Positions 1 to 5,486 of a DNA stretch of 5,486 nucleotides are shown piece by piece. Within the stretch, counting starts at the first letter, position 1. The number at the start of each line of letters is the position of its first letter. A program made the position numbers and the translations under genes. This DNA is from JBCCSZ01 sp039199225 (GTDB lineage: Bacteria > Bacteroidota > Bacteroidia > Chitinophagales > Saprospiraceae): positions 1-5,486 of the forward strand of contig JBCCSZ010000399.1 of the NCBI GenBank assembly GCA_039199225.1, given 5' to 3'. The notes under the pieces were generated by a model that saw only the letters and a program-made list of their open reading frames with translations, did no database searches and was not told the origin of the DNA.

Positions 1-105
1 GTCACTGTCCACCCGCTCAATCAATTGATGTTCCTTCAAAAACACCTTGAGCCGCCGCTCCTCCAACTCCTCCCCTTTACGCACCCGTTGTCCCATACAT
101 TTCAT
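1..105 (-). CDS. N-terminal fragment of a probable phosphotransferase-family (APH/ACAD10-like) protein, runs off left edge
   Basis: Read on the minus strand, an ATG at 105-103 opens a frame of 35 codons with no stop up to the window edge. The peptide begins MKCMGQ and continues VRKGEELEERRLKVFLKEH. A VRxGEEL motif followed by a Leu/Lys-rich helix and an 'FL' is, from memory, typical of the extreme N-terminus of Bacteroidota phosphotransferase-family proteins related to aminoglycoside phosphotransferases and to the kinase-like domain of ACAD10. These often sit beside acyl-CoA dehydrogenases and short-chain dehydrogenases. A second ATG at 96-94 is an alternative start. Upstream there is only an A/T-rich leader (TTTTAATTT just before the ATG) and no Shine-Dalgarno. 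The gene lies 135 bp downstream of the reductase on the same strand, so co-transcription is plausible. The kinase catalytic motifs would lie outside the window, so the family call rests on this short stretch only. Confidence 0.5.
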   Translation of the reverse strand, partial: MKCMGQRVRKGEELEERRLKVFLKEHQLIERVDSD

Positions 106-128
106 AAATTAAAAGATCAAAAAATCTC

Positions 129-226
129 CACTCACCCGCTCCCCCGTTAATCGTCCACCCGTTCACTCCTCACCCGTTCACCGCTCACCCGTTCACCGCT
201 CACAAAATCACAAAATCACCGATCAC
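129..226. repeat. Intergenic tandem array of alternating 7-bp and 8-bp GTGA-type units
   Basis: Reading the minus strand from 226 down, the spacer splits into units that almost all begin GTGA: GTGATCG (226-220), GTGATTTT (219-212), GTGATTTT (211-204), GTGAGCG (203-197), GTGAACGG (196-189), GTGAGCG (188-182), GTGAACGG (181-174), GTGAGGA (173-167), GTGAACGG (166-159), GTGGACG (158-152), then the decayed ATTAACGG and GGGAGCG. The 7+8 alternation gives a 15-bp super-repeat, clearest at 156-200 (CACCCGTTCACCGCT on the plus strand, three copies, two of them identical and adjacent). It lies between the reductase stop and the start of the left-edge gene, so it would be in the intergenic part of a shared transcript. 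One minus-strand frame stays open for about 18 codons across the clean part because 15 is a multiple of three, but stops close both sides and I do not call it a gene. Function unknown. Confidence 0.8.
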
Positions 227-240
227 CCCTCCACTTCCCC

Positions 241-978
241 TCAAAACGCCCCCCCATTCGCATGCAACGTATGACCACTCACAAAACCCGCCTCCTTCGA
301 TGCCAAAAACAAATACGCATACGCCATATCCTCCGGAGTACCGATGCGCCGAACCGGGATTTGGGCAATACCCGCCTGCACGACAGCCTCCGGCATACTA
401 TCGGTCATATCTGTTTTTATGAAGCCAGGCGCCACAGCATTAACAGTGATCCCATACTTGCCGACTTCCTTCGACAAAGCCTTGGTAAAGCCGATGATAC
501 CCGCCTTGGTAGCAGAGTAATTGGTCTGTCCAAAAGCACCCAAAGCGCCATTGATGGAAGAAGCCGAAACAATGCGACCGTAATTGGCCTCGCGCATGTA
601 TGGCAATACAGCCTTGGTGACATTGAAAATACCTGTTAGATTGACATTTAGCACGCTGTCCCACTCGTCCTCCGTCATTTTCATAAAGGAACGATCGCGG
701 ATGATGCCAGCATTGTTGATGAGAACATCGATTTTACCATGGGTTGCAATGACCTCTGCAACTGCCTTTTTCACATCCTCCCGATCAGTGATGTCGACTT
801 TCCGAAAAGAGATGGTCCCACCATTGGCGGCGATGGCCTCTGCTACTTGCTGGCCCTCTTCCAGTACATCCCAGCTTACTACACTGGCCCCTTCGCGGCA
901 AAATACTTCGCAGATTCCTTGACCAATGCCCTTGGCACCGCCGGTAATAATGGCTACTTGTCCTTCCAGTCTGTTCAT
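241..978 (-). CDS. SDR-family 3-oxoacyl-ACP / acetoacetyl-CoA reductase (FabG/PhaB-like)
   Basis: Complete 245-residue classical short-chain dehydrogenase, the usual length for FabG and PhaB. These cytoplasmic enzymes reduce a 3-oxoacyl thioester to the 3-hydroxyacyl thioester. The Rossmann motif TGGAKGIG is at residues 12-19, NNAG at 88-91, the structural Asn at 113, the catalytic Ser at 141, and the YxxxK pair at Tyr154/Lys158. The segment SSING...GQTNYSATKAG (140-160) and the KMTEDEWDSVLNVNL stretch (100-114) resemble PhaB acetoacetyl-CoA reductases at least as much as housekeeping FabG. The protein ends in NGGAF rather than the NGGxYM common in FabG. Asp37 at the end of the second beta strand (SVVSWD) suggests NAD(H) rather than NADP(H) preference, by the general SDR rule. 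The ATG at 978-976 is preceded by AATAAA and no clear Shine-Dalgarno. It diverges from the esterase gene and precedes the phosphotransferase-like gene. Substrate (ACP or CoA ester) cannot be decided from sequence alone, so I give no symbol. Confidence 0.93.
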   Translation of the reverse strand: MNRLEGQVAIITGGAKGIGQGICEVFCREGASVVSWDVLEEGQQVAEAIAANGGTISFRKVDITDREDVKKAVAEVIATHGKIDVLINNAGIIRDRSFMKMTEDEWDSVLNVNLTGIFNVTKAVLPYMREANYGRIVSASSINGALGAFGQTNYSATKAGIIGFTKALSKEVGKYGITVNAVAPGFIKTDMTDSMPEAVVQAGIAQIPVRRIGTPEDMAYAYLFLASKEAGFVSGHTLHANGGAF

Positions 979-1025
979 TTTATTGATGGATTCGTTTGAG
1001 TTAATGGTAAAATTTTGCTCGGGGA

Positions 1026-1039
1026 GCGATTACAATCGC
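1026..1039. promoter_or_regulatory. Short inverted repeat at the predicted reductase transcription start
   Basis: GCGAT-TACA-ATCGC forms a perfect 5-bp inverted repeat with a 4-base centre. It abuts the candidate -7 box of the reductase gene and covers its predicted transcription start. It could be a small operator or a 5' mRNA hairpin. A 5-bp stem is short enough to occur by chance. Confidence 0.25.
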
Positions 1040-1069
1040 AAACTAACAAGCACAGTTCAAAAAACTCAA
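1039..1069 (-). promoter_or_regulatory. Candidate Bacteroidota-type promoter for the reductase gene
   Basis: On the minus strand a TTG (plus CAA at 1067-1069) is followed after 20 bp by TTAGTTTG (plus CAAACTAA at 1039-1046). The second box matches the Bacteroidota -7 consensus TAnnTTTG at all fixed positions except the second base. Transcription would start around 1030-1033, leaving a leader of about 50 nt before the ATG at 978. The match is imperfect and A/T-rich spacers give such hits by chance, so confidence is low. Confidence 0.28.
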
Positions 1070-1161
1070 TAAGTCGATGGAAAAATCCGAGAGTGAACCA
1101 CCAAAAGGCTCTATATTAGTCCCCAAGTAGTACGTTTTCTCATTCACCAACATCCTTTAAC

Positions 1162-2298
1162 ATGAAAAAGCAAGCATCCAGCAATTCATTCGCCCGTTAC
1201 GTCATTGGATTTGGCCTCTGGATGAGCCTATGTCTATGTCCGCTCCTCGTACAAGCGCAACAAACTTTGACTTTCAATCACCAAGGATTGGAACGCAGCT
1301 ACATATTATACATGCCATCCAACCTGCCCGACAATGCACCCCTTGTTTTTGTATTGCACGGCTATACGAGTGGGGCCAATATCATTATGAATTATTGCGG
1401 GATGAATGCTGTTGCCAGGCGCCATCGCTTTGCGGTATGCTATCCGGAGGGTACGCGGGCGGTGACCAACGAGACGCATTGGAATGCGAACTTGAGCATC
1501 AGTTCTGTGGATGACATCGATTTTTTGACACAGCTTGCAGCTCATTTGCAAGCGACCCATAAGCTGAGTGCAGAACATACTTTCAGCTGCGGCATGTCCA
1601 ATGGCGGTTTTATGAGCTATACCTTGGCTTGCGAGCGGCCGGATGTATTCAAAGCCATTGCCTCGGTCACGGGTACGATGAGCGGAGGTGATTGGGGCAG
1701 TTGCGATCCCACGGAGGTCATTCCGGTTTTGCAAATCTCTGGCTCGGCAGATAATGTCGTACCCATCGATGGGAGTTTAACAACCGCAGGCGATTGGGGT
1801 GGCGCGCCCGGGATGGCAGCCGTCACCGAGTTTTGGGTCAACAAAAACGAATGTATGGACAAAGAAAACGAAATACTGGCAGGCAATTTTCCAACGCGGG
1901 TCACCAGATATGTGGACTGCATACAAGAGAATGAAGTTTGGGAATATCTCATCAGTGGCTGGGGACACAATTGGCCCCTTTCTTGGTCAGGAACTGGCTT
2001 TGCCGCCAGCGAAACCATCTGGGAATTTTTCTCCAAAGTCATCGAAAGAACAACCGTCAATACATCTGATGCTGAACGGCTGCCCAATCGCATTCAATTG
2101 ATGCCCAATCCAGTCCAAGACGTTTTGTACATCCAGTCGGACGATCAGAAGCCGCATCCCTATACCCTCTCAACGATGAATGGCCGCCTACTACAAACAG
2201 GGAACGCCCGTCAGCTAGACCTCTCCGATCTGGCAAACGGCCTCTACCTCTTGCGCATCGGTGAACAGGTATTCAAAGTTATGAAAACAGATAAATAG
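1162..2298 (+). CDS. Secreted LpqC/PHB-depolymerase-type esterase with T9SS sorting domain
   Basis: A 378-residue exported alpha/beta-hydrolase. A signal peptide occupies residues 1-32: basic start MKKQ, hydrophobic core about 13-30, likely cleavage VQA|QQ after Ala32. The hydrolase domain (about 33-297) shows the oxyanion-loop HGY (66-68), the family motif SVDDIDFL (115-122), the nucleophile elbow GMSNG with Ser146, a probable acid Asp197 (SGSADNVVP) and His269 (GWGHNWP). This pattern fits the LpqC/Esterase_phb family (COG3509), which covers PHB depolymerases and feruloyl or acetylxylan esterases. Seven cysteines in the mature part fit an exported, disulfide-bonded fold. Residues 310-378 form a type A T9SS C-terminal sorting domain, with LMPNPVQD near its start, the LANGLYLLRI signature (358-367) and a Lys-rich end. 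The protein should therefore cross the outer membrane and be surface-bound or released. There is no separate carbohydrate- or polymer-binding module. The ATG at 1162 is the only start that gives a complete signal peptide. Actual substrate (polyester or plant-polysaccharide ester) is not determinable here. Confidence 0.93.
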   Translation: MKKQASSNSFARYVIGFGLWMSLCLCPLLVQAQQTLTFNHQGLERSYILYMPSNLPDNAPLVFVLHGYTSGANIIMNYCGMNAVARRHRFAVCYPEGTRAVTNETHWNANLSISSVDDIDFLTQLAAHLQATHKLSAEHTFSCGMSNGGFMSYTLACERPDVFKAIASVTGTMSGGDWGSCDPTEVIPVLQISGSADNVVPIDGSLTTAGDWGGAPGMAAVTEFWVNKNECMDKENEILAGNFPTRVTRYVDCIQENEVWEYLISGWGHNWPLSWSGTGFAASETIWEFFSKVIERTTVNTSDAERLPNRIQLMPNPVQDVLYIQSDDQKPHPYTLSTMNGRLLQTGNARQLDLSDLANGLYLLRIGEQVFKVMKTDK

Positions 2299-2319
2299 GG
2301 ATGCATCGACCATTTCTTG

Positions 2320-2328
2320 TAATTTTGC
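2320..2328 (+). promoter_or_regulatory. Candidate -7 promoter box (TAATTTTGC) upstream of tamB-like gene
   Basis: TAATTTTGC matches the Bacteroidota -7 consensus TAnnTTTG exactly, with the often-seen following C. It lies 22 bp after the esterase stop codon. No TTTG or TTG element is visible about 20 bp upstream, so the -33 half is missing or degenerate. Transcription would start around 2333-2336, just before the A-rich leader of the TamB-like frame, giving that gene its own promoter besides any read-through from the esterase. No terminator hairpin separates the two genes. Confidence 0.45.
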
Positions 2329-5300
2329 GTTAAAGAAAAGAATAAATTATCCGCTTCGACTAAAAGAAAGAAAAACTCAACAACGATCAGCAAACCATCA
2401 GGTAAACAAAAGGTTATCCGATTTTTAAAAAGAACAGCTATTGGTTTGCTGCTCCTCTTAGGTGTTATTCTATTCCTATCCCAACTGCGTCCCGTCCAAC
2501 AATACACAATGGATGGACTGACGGCAAAGCTGTCTGATCTGCTCCAAACAGAGGTGGAAGTCGGCTCCTTTCGATGGAAAAAATTTCAGTGGCTGGAATT
2601 AAAAGATGTCCTAATTCGCGACGAGGCGGCCGATACCCTGCTGGCTGCCGGAAGTTTGTTGGTGCATTTCCAGCCCATGGAGTTGTTGCACAATCGAGTG
2701 GTGATTCACCAAGTCCGTTTGTCCAATGCCCTAGTTCGGTTGAAACGAGCGGCCGACAAGCGAATGAACACCGATTTTTTAAGCGAAGCTTTCGCAACAG
2801 ATAGCGCCCCAAAGCAAGGTAGCTCGAAAGCCACTCCCTGGCAGATCATTCCGGATCAATTGGACCTGCGAGCCATTCGCTTTGAGTTTGTGGATGAAAT
2901 CGCTCAGACAGAACTATTCGTCAAGCTGAAGGCGTTGGACAGTGATTTTGAACAGCTCGACCTGCAATCGCAAACCGTTGCCCTCGCGAACTTGAGTCTT
3001 CAACATCCAGAAATACAATTTCTTCAAAATACACCTGCAGCAGACTCCCTTCCCATCGAACCTTCAACAGATACATCCACTGCATTGACCTTTCCCTCTT
3101 TTGGTTGGAATATCTATCTGCAAAACAGCCAATTGGAAAATGGCAAAGTTCGTTTTCAACAAGCCTCAGACGACTCGACAAAACAGATCGGCTTCGATCC
3201 TTCCATGCTCGACCTATACGACCTCCAATGGGACATCCGCCAGTTGACCATCGACAGCCAGCGCATCGCCGCAGACATTCTTTCTCTTCAGGGCAGTGAC
3301 CATTCCGGCCTGGCCATTCAACACTTGAGCAGCCAGCTCAACATGAGTGACTCCCTGCTCGCACTGCAAGACTTCAGCCTAAAAACCCCACACTCTAAGT
3401 TCGAATTTTCAACGCAACTGACATATCCCGGATTCAACGCTTTTGAAGCTTTCCAATCCAAAGACGCCCTGGTCTTGAAGCGCATCCTGGCCCATGCAGA
3501 AGTCAAGCAGTTTCGCTTGTCTCCGGAAGATTTGTATCTGTTGTTGCCAAACACCCTACCAGCTGGCCTCAAAGATGATTTTGAGCTGATGGCAGTAGTC
3601 GATGGTTCCATGGATCGCCTGAAAGTGGAAAACCTAAAAGCCCGGCAAGGCAAGAACATTGAATTTAAGGCGAGCGGCAAAATCCTCCATCCGTTTGATG
3701 CAACGCAACAACAGCTGGATTTGAAGATCGAAAAACTGGCTACCAGCTACGCGCGGCTGGCGCCGCTGCTCCCTCCCAACAGCTTGCCAGAAGGCTTGGC
3801 TCCCTGGGGCAAAATCAACCTCCGTACTCAGCTACAGGGGCAGCTGGGCGACCTTCGCAGTAAGGGACTGCAACTGGCCAGCGAAAACGGCCCTCAACTA
3901 AAAGCCAACCTACAAATCAAAGGACTGCCAGAGATCAAAAAAGCGCAGTTTCTAGTCGAAATCGACACTCTCCAAACCCAACTTGCGCATTGGGAAGGCT
4001 TCGCCAGCGACAGCCTGCCCACCCTCCTTGAGCCCCTCGGAAACATGATGCTTGCCGGCACCTTCGACGGAAGCATCTACCGCTTTAATAGCAAATTGTA
4101 TTTACAATCCGAAGTAGGTCGCCTACAAGCGGACACGCGCTTCGCCTTCGAACAAGACTACTCCAATGCAGCATACAGCGGTCAGGTAAGATTGGTGGAT
4201 TTCGAGCTAGACAAAATATTGAAGGATTCCCTCTTCGGCCCGCTCACCCTGGATGCCGCCATAGATGGCCAAGGGTTGCAACCCGCCGACTGGGCAAGCA
4301 ATCTCAAAGCTACCCTAAGCCAATTTCGCTACAGAAATTACACCTACGACAGCCTCCACCTGCAGGGACAACTCGAGCCCTTTGCCTTCGAAGGGGAAGC
4401 CAGCATGAGCGATCCCAACTTGCAATTCCTCTACACGGGCCGCCTACCTATAGCAGACAGTAGCCCGGTTTATCGCGCCGATTTGCAAATAGATACCATA
4501 GCTTTGCAGGCGCTGGGGTTCTATCCAACGCCACTCGGCTTGCGCACCCACATCGAGACAATAGTCGACGATGCCAATATGGATGCCTTGAAAGCCAACA
4601 TCTGGCTGCGTCAATTGAGCATTCAGGATTCAATCAATCGATTTTTTGTGGATAGCATGTACCTGTGGAGCGAGGCCCTAGCAGATGAAAAACAGCGCTT
4701 GCAGCTCCAAAGTCCATTCTTGCAGGCCGGTCTGGAAGGGACCTACCAATTAAGCCAACTCCCCACAGTGTGGACTCAATGGATGGATACTTATTTCCCC
4801 TTGGCACAAATGCTGTCTGATTCCATACAGGTCGACCAAGCAGCCTCGACGCCTGCACCAGCTACAGACCTGCGCGCCTGGCTTCGAATGAGCTTCCCAA
4901 GAGCATTGGCAAACATGTTTCTTCCAGAACTCAAGCAATTAAATGATTTGTCAATCGATGGGCAATTTGCGCCCCAGGTCAATCGCTGGTCCATAGACGG
5001 CCAGCTGCCTCGATTGAAGTATGCCAATATCGTAGTGGATAGCCTGCAACTTCTATCCCTGGCCAATGAATATGCCGTGCAAACAAAGCTGCAGGCAAAG
5101 CGCATCCAGAGTGGCGAAAACACCCGCTTTCCCTACCCGACCCTTGGCTTTGATGTGCAAAACGACAGCCTCCTCTTCGCACTCCAATCTGCGCGATCAA
5201 CCGACACCATCATCTGGGGCCTAAGTGGAGCCTTGTCCAGCCAAACCCTCAACTTTCGCCTGCGGCTACAACCCGACCTCTATATAAGTGGACAGCAGTG

Positions 5301-5486
5301 GCGGCTGTCGCCAGACAATCTGGTCAGCTACAGCCTGGACGGCCCCTGGCAGATGGCACACTGGGAACTGAGCAAGGAAAGGGAATTCATCTCTTTGCAA
5401 GCTGTCGTCCATTCGAAAGACAGCAGCCAGGCCGTCTTAGCATTCCGGGATTTTAGCATCAGCGGTTTATCGCCCCTGCTCGACTA
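2323..5486 (+). CDS. tamB: TamB-like translocation/assembly module protein, N-terminal part; start codon not identifiable
   Basis: One frame is open from just after the stop at 2320-2322 to the right edge: 1,054 codons without a stop. Family members act as an inner-membrane-anchored beta-taco bridge across the periplasm, linked to outer-membrane protein assembly or lipid transport. A Lys/Arg-rich leader (about 2332-2436) precedes a membrane anchor (2422-2487, FLKRTAIGLLLLLGVILFLS). Next comes the AsmA/TamB start: RPVQQYTMDGLTAKLSD, then VEVGSFRW, LELKDVLIRDE and DTLLAAGSLLVHF (2488-2670). FDPSMLDLYDLQWDIRQLTI (3196-3255) and LALQDFSLKTPHSKFEF (3358-3408) follow the Bacteroidota TamB pattern, as do FRYRNYTYDSLHLQGQL (4324-4374) and the DPNLQFLYTG stretch (4411-4440). 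The rest is amphipathic beta strands. Family members are commonly 1,400-1,700 residues, so the C-terminal DUF490 domain should lie beyond the window. Start: no in-frame ATG, GTG or TTG exists before TTG 2446, inside the anchor; the first ATG is 2509, beyond it. The coordinate given is only the limit of the open frame. Candidates are a non-AUG codon, such as TTA 2347 (then SASTKRK) or ATC 2386, or a sequence error. Confidence 0.88.

Larger units (their letters stand above)
979..1161. other. Divergent intergenic region between reductase and esterase genes
   Basis: This 183-bp region must hold the promoters of both the leftward reductase and the rightward esterase. For the reductase there is a weak -33/-7 candidate, listed separately. 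For the esterase the best partial match to TAnnTTTG is TACGTTTT at 1131-1138, 23 bp before the ATG at 1162, with no recognisable -33 element, so I do not call it as a promoter. Neither start codon has a purine-rich Shine-Dalgarno, as is usual in Bacteroidota. No small gene or RNA is evident. Confidence 0.6.

Noticed and set aside
20..29. Ten-base palindrome ATCAATTGAT as an operator
   Set aside because: It lies inside the coding part of the left-edge gene and is short enough to be chance.
129..226. CRISPR array or protein-coding repeat for the GTGA units
   Set aside because: The units are 7-8 bp with no spacers, and the one open frame across them is about 18 codons and closed by stops on both sides.
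262..922. Plus-strand ORFs of up to 125 codons opposite the reductase gene
   Set aside because: They are antisense frames of a well-supported SDR gene and show no recognisable domain or hydrophobic pattern.
1306..2093. Minus-strand ORFs of up to 158 codons opposite the esterase
   Set aside because: They lie wholly inside a clear coding region with catalytic motifs and have low-complexity, Ser/Pro-rich shadow sequences.
2299..2345. Rho-independent terminator after the esterase
   Set aside because: No GC-rich stem followed by a T-run is visible; the region is A-rich and better explained as a promoter and leader.
2465..5200. Many short ORFs, mostly on the minus strand, in the right half of the window
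   Set aside because: All overlap the continuous plus-strand TamB-like frame, which has protein-like composition and family motifs throughout.

Overview
The window most likely comes from a Bacteroidota chromosome, possibly a Saprospiria-type genome (the order-level guess is inference). Three things point there. One protein ends in a type IX secretion (T9SS) sorting domain, which is restricted to this phylum. A TAnnTTTG-type -7 promoter box is present. The genes lack clear Shine-Dalgarno sequences and have A/T-rich leaders instead. No phage, IS, CRISPR, tRNA or rRNA is visible.

Layout. Positions 1-105 (minus) hold the first 35 codons of a gene that runs off the left edge. Its N-terminus resembles the phosphotransferase (APH/ACAD10-like) family seen in acyl-CoA metabolism loci. 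Positions 106-240 are non-coding and carry a compact array of alternating 7- and 8-bp units built around GTGA (minus-strand reading). Positions 241-978 (minus) encode a complete classical short-chain dehydrogenase of the FabG/PhaB type, probably co-transcribed with the left-edge gene. Positions 979-1161 are a divergent intergenic region. Positions 1162-2298 (plus) encode a secreted LpqC/PHB-depolymerase-type esterase with signal peptide, Ser-Asp-His triad and C-terminal T9SS sorting domain. From about 2323 to the right edge (plus) there is one uninterrupted reading frame of 1,054 codons. It is the N-terminal part of a Bacteroidota TamB-like envelope protein, and its C-terminus lies beyond the window.

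How the parts relate. The minus-strand pair looks like cytoplasmic acyl-CoA/hydroxyacyl metabolism. The plus-strand pair concerns the cell envelope: an exported esterase and an inner-membrane-anchored periplasmic bridge protein. The reductase and esterase belong to families that include PHB synthesis and PHB breakdown enzymes, but the esterase is exported, so a shared pathway is only a possibility.

The points most worth a second look are the 7+8 bp intergenic array and the absence of any ATG, GTG or TTG start for TamB upstream of its membrane anchor. I see no convincing evidence of a wholly new biological system here.
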